A DNA stretch of 64,000 nt from an uncultured Phascolarctobacterium sp. (GTDB taxonomy: Bacteria > Bacillota > Negativicutes > Acidaminococcales > Acidaminococcaceae). The translations under genes and the position numbers were made by a program. Under the pieces are notes generated by a model. The model was not told the origin of the DNA, searched no databases, and saw nothing but the letters and a program-made list of their open reading frames with translations. The DNA is taken from the NCBI GenBank assembly GCA_905200645.1, contig CAJKLD010000006.1:1-64000 (forward strand), in the 5' to 3' direction. Shown here in pieces: positions 16,366 to 26,307 of this stretch (within the stretch, counting starts at the first letter, position 1; each line of letters starts with the position of its first letter).

Positions 16366-17772
16366 TTACCACAGGCCGATAATCTTCCACCACAGAGTTC
16401 CAACCCCCAGGAAGCAGATTACGTTGACGATAGAGCAGATAAAGCCAATCTTCCACCATTCTGCCTGAGTTAAATAGCCGGCACCAAAATAAATGGGAGC
16501 AGGGCCCGTTGCATAGTGAGTCAAGCCGCCCATAATACCGGTTAAGCTTGCCAAGGCCATAGCAGTGAGACCGGCTGGAGCACCTGCTGCTACCGCTACT
16601 GCGGCAAAAGCGGCGAACATAGCCGAAACATGAGCAGACAGGCTGGCAAAGCCATAGTGAGCATACATGTAAATAAGGCAGAGAATAATCAAAGCAGTAA
16701 TACCGGTGATACCACCCATATTGGCTGCAACAATTTTCGCAAACCACTTAATAAAGCCGGACTTATTCAAAGCGGTTGCCAAGCTCATCAGGCCGCCCAT
16801 CCATACCAAGGTATCCCAGGCGCCCTTTTCCTTGATAACGTCTTCCCACTCAATAGCGTGACGCGCCAGCATAATGCCGATGCAGACCAAAGCAATCATG
16901 GTAGCGTTAAAGCCGGTCAGAGAGGAGGTTGCCCATAAAGCAAGCGCTAAAATGAAAACGCCTAAAACGGTCTTTTCATCTCCGCTCATCGGACCCATTG
17001 CAGCCAGCTCCTTGCGGGCAATTTCCGGAGCCTCCGGAGTTTCTTTTAAATCAGGAGGAAACAGTTTATACACAAGATAAGGACATATAACCAAAGCCAG
17101 CAGGCCGGGAACGATGCAGGCCAAAGCCCAGCCGCCCCAGGACAGCTGTACGCCTATGGATTGCGCTGCCAAAGCAACACACAGAGAGTTAGGCGCCACA
17201 GAGGTAATAAACATAGAGGAAGTAATACAGTCAGCCTGGAAAGTCGATTTCATTAAATACGAACCAATACGTTTTCTGCTTTTCTCATCAGGCTCGGACT
17301 CAAAAGCAGCACACAAACTGCGCACTATCGGGAACAGAATACCGCCACCGCGGGCAGTATTAGACGGAGTAGCAGGCGAAATAATCAAATCGGTGATAGC
17401 CATAGTATAGCCAAGCTTTAAAGAGCTGCTGCCAATAGCCGCCATAATTTTATAAGCAATACGTTTGCCCAAACCTGATTTAATAAAGCCAAGAGCAAAC
17501 AGAAAGGCGCTGACAATCAACCAAATAGTTGCGTTGCCAAAGCCGCTCAATGCCTCCGCCGGCTTAATAACCTTTAAAAAGCCGGATAAGCCGACAGAAA
17601 TCAGCGCAATCGCGCCAATAGGCAGCGGATGCAGAATAAAGCCGACGATAGTTGCTACGAAAATAGCAAACATGTGCATAGCCTGGGGCTTTAAGCCTTC
17701 AGGAACGGGAAGGAACCACAAAGCAACGCCAACAGCCACGGTAAAAATACCTTTTTGCAGATTTGTTTTCAA
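16366..17772 (-). CDS. DASS/SLC13-family dicarboxylate transporter
   Basis: A 468-residue anion symporter with about 12 membrane helices. Family features include the GFGNATIWLI segment and the SPATPSNTARGGGI motif, typical of plant/bacterial 2-oxoglutarate/malate translocators and CitT/TtdT relatives. It should carry C4/C5-dicarboxylates or tricarboxylates with Na+ or by exchange. The start is TTG at 17772, supported by GAGGTG six bases upstream. Its neighbour, the 2-oxoglutarate oxidoreductase, makes a 2-oxoglutarate or succinate substrate plausible. A dispersed repeat starts at its 3' end. Confidence 0.88.
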   Translation of the reverse strand: MKTNLQKGIFTVAVGVALWFLPVPEGLKPQAMHMFAIFVATIVGFILHPLPIGAIALISVGLSGFLKVIKPAEALSGFGNATIWLIVSAFLFALGFIKSGLGKRIAYKIMAAIGSSSLKLGYTMAITDLIISPATPSNTARGGGILFPIVRSLCAAFESEPDEKSRKRIGSYLMKSTFQADCITSSMFITSVAPNSLCVALAAQSIGVQLSWGGWALACIVPGLLALVICPYLVYKLFPPDLKETPEAPEIARKELAAMGPMSGDEKTVLGVFILALALWATSSLTGFNATMIALVCIGIMLARHAIEWEDVIKEKGAWDTLVWMGGLMSLATALNKSGFIKWFAKIVAANMGGITGITALIILCLIYMYAHYGFASLSAHVSAMFAAFAAVAVAAGAPAGLTAMALASLTGIMGGLTHYATGPAPIYFGAGYLTQAEWWKIGFICSIVNVICFLGVGTLWWKIIGLW

Positions 17773-18098
17773 TTAAGACACCTCTTTTCACAATTTCTTT
17801 ACATAATATTATACATTATATATTATATATGTCTATATTTTTCTAAAATCTTAACTTGAGATATGCTTTTTCACTTTATATCGTATCTATTGTTACAACA
17901 TTCTTAGCGTTAGAACATTAATAAAATTAAACAAATTCGTAGCTATATTCTACTATAACAAACAAGTCAGACAAAAATAAAGTGCTTTGGCAACATATTG
18001 CAAAAACATTCCCCCGCCCTTGACAGTTATCATCATTTCCGATATTATAGTAAGCATATTAAAACACTAGGATTTAAAGTAGGAGCAGGAGCAAGAGT
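17773..18098 (+). promoter_or_regulatory. Divergent promoter region; hydE promoter at 18020-18048
   Basis: A strong promoter for hydE is visible: TTGACA (18020-18025), 17 bases, TATTAT (18043-18048). On the other strand a run of TATAAT-like sequences around 17805-17830 could serve the DASS gene. The rest is A+T-rich with no open frame or hairpin that I would call. Confidence 0.7.
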
Positions 18099-19157
18099 AT
18101 GAGCAGCACGCAAGACCTTATCAACAAATTATCTGCACAGCACAATCTGCCGGACGCAGAGCTGTTACGGCTGCTAACAAGCGCCGAGCCGGAAACCAAT
18201 TTGCTTTTAGCTGCCGCCGCAGATAAAGTGCGCCGCCAATATTACGGCAATAAGGTTTATATCCGCGGCTTGATTGAATTTACCAATTACTGTAAAAACA
18301 ACTGCTTTTACTGCGGTATTCGCGCAGGCAACAGCTGTGCCTGCCGCTACCGTTTAACTAAAGAGGATATTCTTGCCTGCTGCCGCGAAGGCTATGCTTT
18401 GGGCTTTCGTACCTTTGTTTTACAAGGCGGTGAAGACCCATATTTTACCGACGCACGCATCTGTGAAATTATCGCCGCCATCCGCGCGCTCTACCCGGAC
18501 TGCGCCATTACCTTATCTATCGGAGAAAAGAAACGAGCCAGCTATCAGGCCTATTTTGACGCAGGCGCCAACCGCTATCTTTTGCGCCACGAAACTGCTG
18601 ATGCTGCGCATTACGCCAAGCTTCATCCTGCCAGCATGAACTTAGCGAACCGCAAGCGCTGTCTTTATGATTTAAAGGCTATAGGCTACCAAGTAGGCAG
18701 CGGCTTTATGGTCGGCTCTCCTTATCAAACGCCAGAAAATCTTTTAGCCGACCTGCGTTTTTTGCAGGCTTTACAGCCTGATATGATTGGTATAGGCCCC
18801 TACATTACCCATGCGCAGACACCGTTTGCCCACGAAGCAAGCGGCACAGCAGAGCAAACGCTGCGTCTTTTGGCTATGCTGCGTCTTATGTTCCCCTATG
18901 CTTTGCTGCCTTCTACTACGGCGCTGGCGACCATTACGCCGCAAGGACGCAAACTCGGTCTTAAGGCAGGCGGCAACGTAGTAATGCCCAATCTTTCGCC
19001 TGCCGGTGTGCGTAAGCTGTACTCGCTGTACGAAAACAAAGCCTGCACCGGTACGGAAGCCGCCCAAAATCTTGCTCTGTTACAAGCAGAGGTACAGCAG
19101 GCAGGCTACGAAATTGCCGTTGACAGAGGCGACGTAATAAAGAAAACAAAATTATAG
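18099..19157 (+). CDS. hydE: [FeFe]-hydrogenase H-cluster radical SAM maturase HydE
   Basis: A 352-residue radical SAM enzyme of the biotin-synthase/HydE group. The CX3CX2C motif is C65, C69 and C72 in EFTNYCKNNCFYCGIR, whose ending is typical of HydE. FVLQGGEDPYF, RHETAD and GIGPYITHAQTPF also match HydE. The enzyme helps assemble the di-iron centre of [FeFe] hydrogenases. HydF, HydG and the hydrogenase are not in the window. It has its own promoter and is followed by mnmA. Confidence 0.88.
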   Translation: MSSTQDLINKLSAQHNLPDAELLRLLTSAEPETNLLLAAAADKVRRQYYGNKVYIRGLIEFTNYCKNNCFYCGIRAGNSCACRYRLTKEDILACCREGYALGFRTFVLQGGEDPYFTDARICEIIAAIRALYPDCAITLSIGEKKRASYQAYFDAGANRYLLRHETADAAHYAKLHPASMNLANRKRCLYDLKAIGYQVGSGFMVGSPYQTPENLLADLRFLQALQPDMIGIGPYITHAQTPFAHEASGTAEQTLRLLAMLRLMFPYALLPSTTALATITPQGRKLGLKAGGNVVMPNLSPAGVRKLYSLYENKACTGTEAAQNLALLQAEVQQAGYEIAVDRGDVIKKTKL

Positions 19158-19244
19158 ACAGTTTAAAAATTAGAAAACATTCCTAGGAGCCATTGCAAAG
19201 AAGATGATTCCTTATGGACTGTCATACAAAGGAGATATAAAATT

Positions 19245-20324
19245 ATGAACAACAAAGCCCTAATCGCCATGAGCGGCGGCGTCGATTCCAGCGTAGCGGC
19301 GCTCCTCATGCAGAAGCAAGGCTGCGACTGCGTTGGCGTCACTATGAAGCTTTTTGAAAACGAGGATATCGGGCTGTCTGTTATGGACAGCAAATGCTGC
19401 AGTCTGGACGATATTCTTGATGCTAAAAAGGTCTGCGAAAGCATGGGCATGGAGCATTTTATCCTTAATTACGGCGCACGCTTCCGCACAGAGGTTATCG
19501 ACCGTTTTATCAACGCTTACGTAAACGGCATGACTCCTAATCCCTGCATTGACTGTAACCGCTATTTAAAGTTTGGCGAACTGTTTGCCAAAGCGCAGGA
19601 AATCGGCTGTAATTTTGTAGTTACAGGCCATTACGCCCGCGTTAAATATGATGCAGCAAAAGACCGTTATCTTTTGCTCAAAGCAGTAAATTCTGATAAA
19701 GATCAAAGCTATGTACTGTACAGTTTAAATCAGGAGCAGCTTGCCCACGCTAAATTTCCTTTAGGCGAACTATCCAAGCCACAAGTGCGCGCAATCGCCG
19801 AAAAACACGGCTTTGTTACTGCGCATAAGCACGACAGCCAGGATATCTGCTTTATACGCGAAGGTACTACCTACGCAGATTTTATAGAGCAGCGCTTAGG
19901 ACGCAAATTCCCGCCGGGAAATTTTGTCGATACTCAAGGCAATATTCTTGGCCGTCACAAGGGTATTATTCACTATACCATAGGTCAGCGCAAAGGGTTG
20001 GGGTTGGCGCTGCCGCAGCCCATGTATGTACAGCAGATTGACACTGCTAAAAATCAAGTCATTCTTTCGACCAATGAAGAGCTTTTTTCCACCAGCGTAA
20101 CCGCTACGGATATCAATCTCATTGACTGCGAACGCATCGAGAAAGCGCGCAGAGTGAAAGCGCGTATCCGCTACCACCATCAGGAACAGTGGGCAACAGT
20201 TACGCAGCCCAACGCCAACACTTTGCATATAGAATTTGATGAACCGCAACGAGCCATCACGCGCGGTCAAGCTGTAGTTATGTATGACGGCGACGTAGTA
20301 GTCGGCGGCGGCAGAATAATTTAA
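19245..20324 (+). CDS. mnmA: tRNA-specific 2-thiouridylase MnmA
   Basis: A 359-residue protein starting with the ATP-pyrophosphatase P-loop AMSGGVDSSVAALL. It contains the catalytic cysteine motif NPCIDCNRYLKF and the HDSQDICFI motif with the second cysteine. MnmA adds sulfur to U34 of tRNAs for Lys, Glu and Gln, using sulfur delivered by a cysteine desulfurase. AAGGAGA precedes the ATG. A terminator follows, so the transcript ends here. Confidence 0.95.
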   Translation: MNNKALIAMSGGVDSSVAALLMQKQGCDCVGVTMKLFENEDIGLSVMDSKCCSLDDILDAKKVCESMGMEHFILNYGARFRTEVIDRFINAYVNGMTPNPCIDCNRYLKFGELFAKAQEIGCNFVVTGHYARVKYDAAKDRYLLLKAVNSDKDQSYVLYSLNQEQLAHAKFPLGELSKPQVRAIAEKHGFVTAHKHDSQDICFIREGTTYADFIEQRLGRKFPPGNFVDTQGNILGRHKGIIHYTIGQRKGLGLALPQPMYVQQIDTAKNQVILSTNEELFSTSVTATDINLIDCERIEKARRVKARIRYHHQEQWATVTQPNANTLHIEFDEPQRAITRGQAVVMYDGDVVVGGGRII

Positions 20325-20335
20325 AAACGAACAGC

Positions 20336-20370
20336 AAAAAAGTCTGCACCGTTACAGTGCAGACTTTTTT
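20336..20370 (+). terminator. Intrinsic terminator of mnmA
   Basis: AAAAAAGTCTGCAC and GTGCAGACTTTTTT form a 14-bp stem with a 7-base loop, ending in a T run on both strands. Confidence 0.9.
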
Positions 20371-20380
20371 AGTTGAAAAG

Positions 20381-20508
20381 AAAAGGGCGCTTTTGACAAA
20401 GCGCCCCAAATGTGGTTATAGTTTCCAAGGCTCCAACCTTTGGAGGGGAATATGGTCAAGGCTGCAAAATCAGAAAGGTTCGTTTGTTGGTTAGTACTTG
20501 TTAACTAC
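20381..20508 (-). ncRNA. Candidate small non-coding RNA between ftsH and mnmA
   Basis: On the minus strand a good promoter (20515-20543) lies after the ftsH stop and before any other gene, and about 125 bases further on is a G+C-rich terminator, GGGCGCTTTGTCAAAAGCGCCC, followed by TTTTC. The transcript would contain the hairpin CTCCAAAGGTTGGAG and complementary GCCTTG/CCAAGG-type stretches. There is no open frame with a ribosome binding site. It does not show the tmRNA, RNase P or SRP RNA motifs that I know; 6S RNA is possible but I cannot establish it. Confidence 0.55.
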
Positions 20509-20514
20509 ATGCTT

Positions 20515-20543
20515 ATTATAGCACGTATCGTTTTGGTTAGCAA
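20515..20543 (-). promoter_or_regulatory. Promoter of the candidate small RNA
   Basis: TTGCTA (20538-20543) and TATAAT (20515-20520) on the minus strand, 17 bases apart. It lies between the ftsH stop codon and the small-RNA candidate, with no gene immediately downstream. Confidence 0.65.
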
Positions 20544-20594
20544 GAGCTAATTTGTATTTTTATGTGAAATTTTTCTGTTTTTGCCGCGCCAAGT

Positions 20595-22451
20595 TTAGTT
20601 GGCAGCTTCAACGCTTTCCTGCGCAGCTGCTACCTGCTCTTCCTGCCGCAGCAGTGCCATAAATTCATCGCCGGTAATGGTTTCTTTTTCTAAAAGGAAG
20701 TTAGCCAATACATCCAGCTTTACGCGGTTTTCTTGAAGTATTTCGCGCGCTTTAACATGCGCCTCTTTAATAATGGCAAGCACCTTCGCATCAATACGTC
20801 CTGCCGTTTCCTGACTGCATGCCAGAGAAGCATCGCCGCCTAAATATTGGTTAGTGACAACTTCCGTGGCCATCATGTCAAACTCCTCGGTCATACCTAA
20901 GCGGGTTACCATACTGCGGGCAATTTTGGTAGCCTGCTCAATATCGTTAGCCGCGCCGCTGGTGATGCTGCCAAAAACAATTTCTTCGGCGCTGCGTCCG
21001 CCGGTAATGGTAACAATCTTATTGAACAGTTCCTCTTTTTTCATAAGGACAGAGTCGTTATCGTTAATCTGCATGGTATACCCCAGGGCGCCGTTAGTAC
21101 GGGGAATGATAGTAATTTTGTGTACGGGCGCGCTGTTTTTCTGCATAGCTGCAACCAGAGCGTGACCAATTTCGTGATAAGCGATAACCTTCTTTTCTTC
21201 GGGACTGATAACGGCGCCCTTACGCTGGTAGCCTGCAATAACTACCTCAATAGATTCCTCCAAATCGGCCTGCTCAACTACTTCGCGGTGCATTTTTACT
21301 GCGCGCAGCGCACCCTCGTTGATAATGTTCGCCAATTCGGCGCCGCTGGCTCCGGCAGTTGTCCGGGCCAAGGAAAGAAAGTCAATATTATCCGCCATTT
21401 TTACGTCGCGGGCATGTACCTTCAAAATCGCTTCACGTCCGTGCAGGTCGGGCAGCTCTACGGGAATACGCCTGTCAAAACGTCCAGGACGCAGCAGCGC
21501 TTTATCTAAGGATTCGGGACGGTTGGTAGCCGCCAAAATTACTACGCCCTTGCTGCCGTCAAAACCGTCCATTTCGCTTAACAGCTGATTCAGGGTCTGC
21601 TCCCGTTCATCATTGCCGCCAAATTGACCGCTGTCGCGGCGTTTGCCGATAGCGTCGATTTCGTCGATAAAAACTATGCAGGGAGCTTTTTCCTGCGCCT
21701 GCTTGAACAAATCGCGGACACGGGCAGCGCCCATGCCGACAAACATTTCCACAAATTCACTGCCGCTGATGGAGAAAAACGGCACCTTAGCTTCACCGGC
21801 CACAGCCTTCGCCAACAAGGTTTTACCCGTACCCGGAGGGCCTACCAGCAGCGCGCCCTTAGGCATGTTGGCACCGATTTCCTTATACTTGCCGGGATTA
21901 TGCAAAAAGTCCACCAGCTCCATCAACGCTTCCTTGGCCTCGTCCTGCCCGGCAACATCGGCAAAGCTTTTGCCCGTTTGGGCTTCTACATATACCTTAG
22001 CATTGCTCTTGCCAAAGGTCATGGCGTTGCCGCCCATACGTTTCCCCATAAAGTACATGAACAACTGACCTAAAGCAAAAAAGATTAAAATGGGCAGAAT
22101 CCAGTTCGTAAAAAAGCTGACAATGGGATTTTGCTCCTTAGGCACAACCTGAGAAAACTCTACCTTGCTTTTAATCAAGCGGTCAACAAGCTGTGGGTCT
22201 TCTACGCGGCCCGTAACATAAATTTCCTTTTCGTTGCTGTCTTTACCAAAAGCAGCTATGCGCTTATCGGTAATTTCCACCTTGGACAGCTTGCCCTCAT
22301 CCGCCATCTGCATAAAGGTATTATAGGGCACATCGTTAACCTTAGGACTAAAAAAGGTTGGTACAATAACGGTATTAATAAGCAAAATAATCAAGAGAGC
22401 CATTACATAGTAATAAAGTAACGGCTTCTTTTTATTATTGTCACTGTTCAT
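20595..22451 (-). CDS. ftsH: ATP-dependent zinc metalloprotease FtsH
   Basis: A 618-residue AAA+ membrane protease. It has two N-terminal membrane helices flanking a periplasmic domain, Walker A GPPGTGKTLLAKA, Walker B IVFIDEIDAIG, the second region of homology (ATNRPESLDKALLRPGRFDR) and the zinc motif HEIGH. It degrades membrane and regulatory proteins. AAAGGAG eight bases upstream of the ATG at 22451 decides the start; an in-frame upstream extension to 22541 has no such site. It is divergent from pyc. Confidence 0.95.
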   Translation of the reverse strand: MNSDNNKKKPLLYYYVMALLIILLINTVIVPTFFSPKVNDVPYNTFMQMADEGKLSKVEITDKRIAAFGKDSNEKEIYVTGRVEDPQLVDRLIKSKVEFSQVVPKEQNPIVSFFTNWILPILIFFALGQLFMYFMGKRMGGNAMTFGKSNAKVYVEAQTGKSFADVAGQDEAKEALMELVDFLHNPGKYKEIGANMPKGALLVGPPGTGKTLLAKAVAGEAKVPFFSISGSEFVEMFVGMGAARVRDLFKQAQEKAPCIVFIDEIDAIGKRRDSGQFGGNDEREQTLNQLLSEMDGFDGSKGVVILAATNRPESLDKALLRPGRFDRRIPVELPDLHGREAILKVHARDVKMADNIDFLSLARTTAGASGAELANIINEGALRAVKMHREVVEQADLEESIEVVIAGYQRKGAVISPEEKKVIAYHEIGHALVAAMQKNSAPVHKITIIPRTNGALGYTMQINDNDSVLMKKEELFNKIVTITGGRSAEEIVFGSITSGAANDIEQATKIARSMVTRLGMTEEFDMMATEVVTNQYLGGDASLACSQETAGRIDAKVLAIIKEAHVKAREILQENRVKLDVLANFLLEKETITGDEFMALLRQEEQVAAAQESVEAAN

Positions 22452-22485
22452 TTTGTCAACTCCTTTTTGATATTTCGTTACTATC

Positions 22486-22514
22486 ATTGTACTATTATCA
22501 ACATAAATATACAA
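22486..22514 (-). promoter_or_regulatory. Candidate ftsH promoter
   Basis: On the minus strand TTGTAT (22509-22514), 17 bases, TACAAT (22486-22491), about 35 bases before the ATG at 22451. Confidence 0.4.
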
Positions 22515-22581
22515 ATGAAATGTTTGCAAACTAATTGACAATGTATCCCGTAAGAATACCTGTATACATTTGGACTATACC

Positions 22582-22610
22582 TTGAAAAGCACGTTCCTTT
22601 TATATACAAT
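22582..22610 (+). promoter_or_regulatory. pyc promoter
   Basis: TTGAAA (22582-22587), 17 bases, TACAAT (22605-22610). The leader is short and is followed by AAAGGAGG before the ATG at 22640. Confidence 0.65.
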
Positions 22611-22639
22611 TAGCATGTGACTATAAAGGAGGTTTCACT

Positions 22640-25600
22640 ATGTCTAAAATCAATACAGTTTTAGTTGCTAACCGCGGCGAAATTGCCATTCGTGTTTTTC
22701 GCGCCTGCAATGAATTAGGCATTCGTACTGTTGCTATATATTCTAAAGAAGATACTCTTTCCCTGCATCGAAACAAGGCCGACGAGGCTTACCAGGTAGG
22801 CTGGGGCAAAAGCCCCACCGATGCTTATTTGGATATTGAAGATATTCTGCGCGTAGCTAAGGAGCATGACGTTGACGCCATCCATCCCGGCTACGGCTTT
22901 TTATCCGAAAACAGCAATCTTGCCCGCCGCTGCGCTGAAGAGGGCCTAATCTTCATCGGTCCCCGTTTAGAGCATTTAGTAATGTTCGGCGACAAGCTCA
23001 ACGCCCGCAAGCAGGCAGAGCTGGCGCATATTCCTATGATTCCCGGCAGCAACGGCACCGTAGGCAGCTTACAGGAAGTGCTGGATTTTGGTGAAGAATA
23101 CGGCTATCCCATTATCATTAAGGCTGTCAACGGCGGCGGCGGCCGCGGTATGCGCGTCGTAAAATCTGCCGAGGAAGCGGTTACCGCCTACGACCTTGCT
23201 AAGAGCGAGGCTAAAAAGGCTTTTGGCAACGACGATATTTACTTAGAAAAATATTTGCAGAATCCTAAGCATATTGAGGTGCAGATTATCGGCGATACCC
23301 ACGGAAATTTAATGCACCTGTTTGAACGCGACTGCTCCGTGCAGCGCCGTCACCAAAAGCTGGTAGAAATCGCTCCCGCCTTTTCTCTGCCTATGGATCA
23401 GCGCCAGGCTATCTGCGACGCGGCCGTAAAGCTCATGAAAAACGTTGACTACATCAGCGCCGGTACCGTAGAATTTTTAGCTACTCCCGACGGCAAATTC
23501 TACTTTATCGAGGTTAATCCCCGTATTCAGGTAGAGCACACCGTTACCGAGCAAATTACCGGCATTGATATTGTGCAGACGCAGATTAAAATTGCCGAAG
23601 GCTACAGCCTCCATGATGCCGAAATTGCTCTTCCCAAACAGAACGAACTGATTCCGCACGGTCACTCTATTCAGTGCCGTATTACCACCGAAGACCCCTC
23701 CAACAACTTCATGCCCGATACCGGCAAGCTTATTACCTACCGCAGCGGCGGCGGTATGGGCATCCGCTTAGACGGCGGCAACGCTTTTACCGGCTCCGTT
23801 ATTACGCCTTATTATGATTCTTTGCTGGTTAAGGCTACCACCTGGGGGCTTACCCACCAAATCGCAATTACCAAAATGCTGCGCTGCTTAAAAGAATTCC
23901 GTATCCGCGGCGTAAAAACCAATATTCAGTTTTTAGAGAATGTGCTGCAAAATCCGCATTTCGTTAAGGGCGACTATACCACGGATTTTGTTGACGAAAC
24001 TCCCGAGCTGTTCGTTTTCCCCAAAACCTTGGACCGCGGCAACAAGCTGCTCCACTACATTGCCGATATTACCGTCAACGGCTATTCCAATGTAGGCGTA
24101 CAGCCTAAACCCGATTTTGTGCCCCTGAATATGCCCCAGCCCTATAACGGCATTTTGGCGCTGGGCGCAAAACACGTTCTTGATACCCAAGGTCCCGAAG
24201 GCTTGTCCGAATGGGTTATGGCGCAGCAGGAGGTTCTTGTTACCGACACTACCTTCCGCGATGCTCATCAATCCCTGTTTGCTACCCGTCTGCGCACTGC
24301 CGATATGCTGCGCGTAATGCGCGACACCGCAGGCAAGCTTCCCGGACTGTTCTCCTTTGAATGCTGGGGCGGCGCTACCTTTGACGTAGCCTATCGCTTC
24401 TTGGACGAAAGTCCCTGGCAGCGTTTGGCGCAGTTCCGCCAGGCTGCTCCTAATATTCTTTTCCAAATGCTGCTGCGCGGCGCTAACGCCGTAGGCTATA
24501 CCAGCTATCCCGACAACGTAGTAAAACAGTTTATCCGGCTGGCTGCTAAAAACGGTATTGATGTATTCCGTATTTTTGACAGCCTTAACGGTTTGGATAA
24601 TATGCGTCTTTCTATTGACACCGTGCGCGAATGCGGCAAGGTTGCCGAAGCGTCGCTGTGCTATACCGGCGATATTTTAGATTCCCGCCGCGATAAATAT
24701 GATTTGCAATACTATATCAACATGGCCAAAGAGCTGGAAAAGGCCGGCGCTAATATTATTGCTATTAAGGATATGGCCGGACTTTTAAAGCCTGAAGCAG
24801 CTTACCGCTTAGTAAGCAGCTTAAAATCCCGCGTAAGCGTGCCTATTCACCTGCACACCCACGAGGGCAGCGGCAACGCTATTTATACCTATGCCCGCGC
24901 TATTGACGCAGGCGTTGATATTGTCGATACGGCTATGAGCGCCATGAGCTGCGGCACCTCTCAGCCTTCCGTCTCCAGCCTGTATTACGCCCTAAGCAGA
25001 CATCCGCGCCAACCGCGTTTGAATCCGGACGCGCTCAACGAGCTGTCCCGCTATTGGGAAACCGTGCGTCCCTATTATAAGGCTGCCGACAGAACCGAAA
25101 ACTTCCCCAACCCTGAGGTTTATGTACACGAAATGCCCGGCGGTCAATACACCAATCTTAAACAGCAGGCGCAGGCGCTTGGTCTGATGAACCGCTGGGA
25201 AGAAATTAAAGATATGTACCACCGCGTCTCCATGATGTTTGGCGACCTAATCAAGGTTACTCCTTCCTCCAAAATCGTCGGCGATATGGCGCTGTTCATG
25301 GTACAGAACGATTTAAGCGAAGAAGACGTTTACGCTAAAGGCGAAGTGCTGGACTTCCCCGCTTCCGTAGTAGAATTCTTTGAAGGCCGCATTGGCGTTC
25401 CCTACCAAGGCTTCCCCGAAAAGCTGCAAAGAATAGTGCTCAAAGGCCGCAAACCTATTACCGTGCGTCCCGGCGCTGTTCTGCCGCCTGTTGATTTTGC
25501 AGAAATCCGTAGCAAATTACAGGAAATCGGCGCGCCCGTTACCGACGAAGCTGTAAGCTCCTACTGCTTATACCCCAAGGTTTTCACCGACTGGGTAGAC

Positions 25601-26080
25601 CGCTACAACACCTTCGGCGACGTTTCCGTACTAGATACGCCTACTTTCTTCTTCGGTATGACTCCCGGCGAAACAATTAAAGTAGAAATAGAACAGGGCA
25701 AGGTGCTCGTGATTAAGCTGGACCATATTTCCGAAGCCAACGCTGCCGGTATACGCACCGTTACCTTTGAATTTAACGGCCTGCCACGCGAAATCGAAAT
25801 CAAGGACCGCAACGCCAAAGCTACCGAGGTTGCCCGCAAAAAGGCAGATAAAACCAATATGGGCGAAATCGGCGCTTCTCTGTCAGGCTCCGTTGTAAAA
25901 GTTTTGGTAGAAAAGGGTCAAGCCGTTACTAAAGGCACTCCCTTAATCATCACCGAAGCCATGAAAATGGAAACCACTCTTTCCGCACCCATCAGCGGCA
26001 TCATCAGCGCTATCCACGTAGCTGCCGGCGAACGTGTAGAAAGCGGCGACTGCCTGCTGGAAATTACCACCAGAATGTAA
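22640..26080 (+). CDS. pyc: Pyruvate carboxylase
   Basis: A 1146-residue protein with the full single-chain order: biotin carboxylase (1-450; NRGEIAIRVFRA, NGGGGRGMR, EVNPRIQVEHTVTEQ), carboxyltransferase (about 530-1000; DTTFRDAHQSLFATR, IHLHTHEGSGN) and C-terminal biotinyl domain with the acceptor lysine near residue 1109 in EAMKMET. It makes oxaloacetate from pyruvate, the entry step to the C4 branch that leads to malate, fumarate and succinate. It has its own promoter and terminator. Confidence 0.96.
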   Translation: MSKINTVLVANRGEIAIRVFRACNELGIRTVAIYSKEDTLSLHRNKADEAYQVGWGKSPTDAYLDIEDILRVAKEHDVDAIHPGYGFLSENSNLARRCAEEGLIFIGPRLEHLVMFGDKLNARKQAELAHIPMIPGSNGTVGSLQEVLDFGEEYGYPIIIKAVNGGGGRGMRVVKSAEEAVTAYDLAKSEAKKAFGNDDIYLEKYLQNPKHIEVQIIGDTHGNLMHLFERDCSVQRRHQKLVEIAPAFSLPMDQRQAICDAAVKLMKNVDYISAGTVEFLATPDGKFYFIEVNPRIQVEHTVTEQITGIDIVQTQIKIAEGYSLHDAEIALPKQNELIPHGHSIQCRITTEDPSNNFMPDTGKLITYRSGGGMGIRLDGGNAFTGSVITPYYDSLLVKATTWGLTHQIAITKMLRCLKEFRIRGVKTNIQFLENVLQNPHFVKGDYTTDFVDETPELFVFPKTLDRGNKLLHYIADITVNGYSNVGVQPKPDFVPLNMPQPYNGILALGAKHVLDTQGPEGLSEWVMAQQEVLVTDTTFRDAHQSLFATRLRTADMLRVMRDTAGKLPGLFSFECWGGATFDVAYRFLDESPWQRLAQFRQAAPNILFQMLLRGANAVGYTSYPDNVVKQFIRLAAKNGIDVFRIFDSLNGLDNMRLSIDTVRECGKVAEASLCYTGDILDSRRDKYDLQYYINMAKELEKAGANIIAIKDMAGLLKPEAAYRLVSSLKSRVSVPIHLHTHEGSGNAIYTYARAIDAGVDIVDTAMSAMSCGTSQPSVSSLYYALSRHPRQPRLNPDALNELSRYWETVRPYYKAADRTENFPNPEVYVHEMPGGQYTNLKQQAQALGLMNRWEEIKDMYHRVSMMFGDLIKVTPSSKIVGDMALFMVQNDLSEEDVYAKGEVLDFPASVVEFFEGRIGVPYQGFPEKLQRIVLKGRKPITVRPGAVLPPVDFAEIRSKLQEIGAPVTDEAVSSYCLYPKVFTDWVDRYNTFGDVSVLDTPTFFFGMTPGETIKVEIEQGKVLVIKLDHISEANAAGIRTVTFEFNGLPREIEIKDRNAKATEVARKKADKTNMGEIGASLSGSVVKVLVEKGQAVTKGTPLIITEAMKMETTLSAPISGIISAIHVAAGERVESGDCLLEITTRM

Positions 26081-26100
26081 AATACTTATCACAAAAAATT

Positions 26101-26137
26101 AGCGATACCTAGCTTACATAACCGGGTATCGCTTTTT
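26101..26137 (+). terminator. Intrinsic terminator of pyc
   Basis: AGCGATACC pairs with GGTATCGCT, followed by TTTTT. Confidence 0.85.
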
Positions 26138-26192
26138 GATTCGAAAAAATGCGTTTTATTGGCAGCAAAAAAATTTTAATCTCTAAACAGCG

Positions 26193-26221
26193 TTGTAATT
26201 TTTGTATTTCTATGCTATAAT
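26193..26221 (+). promoter_or_regulatory. Promoter of the 514-residue protein gene
   Basis: TTGTAA (26193-26198), 17 bases, TATAAT (26216-26221), with the gene starting at 26308. Confidence 0.55.
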
Positions 26222-26307
26222 GCGGCGGTATAACACATAATATAATAAAGATTGCAGCTTGTAAAGTTACCGCTGTTACAATCAAACAAATAAAGGTACC
26301 CTCATTT

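Noticed and set aside
20381..20508. tmRNA, RNase P RNA or SRP RNA in the ftsH-mnmA gap
   Set aside because: The conserved motifs of these RNAs that I know are not present, and the transcript is too short for tmRNA or RNase P RNA. I leave it as an unnamed candidate.
22452..22541. N-terminal extension of FtsH
   Set aside because: AAAGGAG immediately before the ATG at 22451 gives the normal FtsH N-terminus; the extension covers the promoter region.
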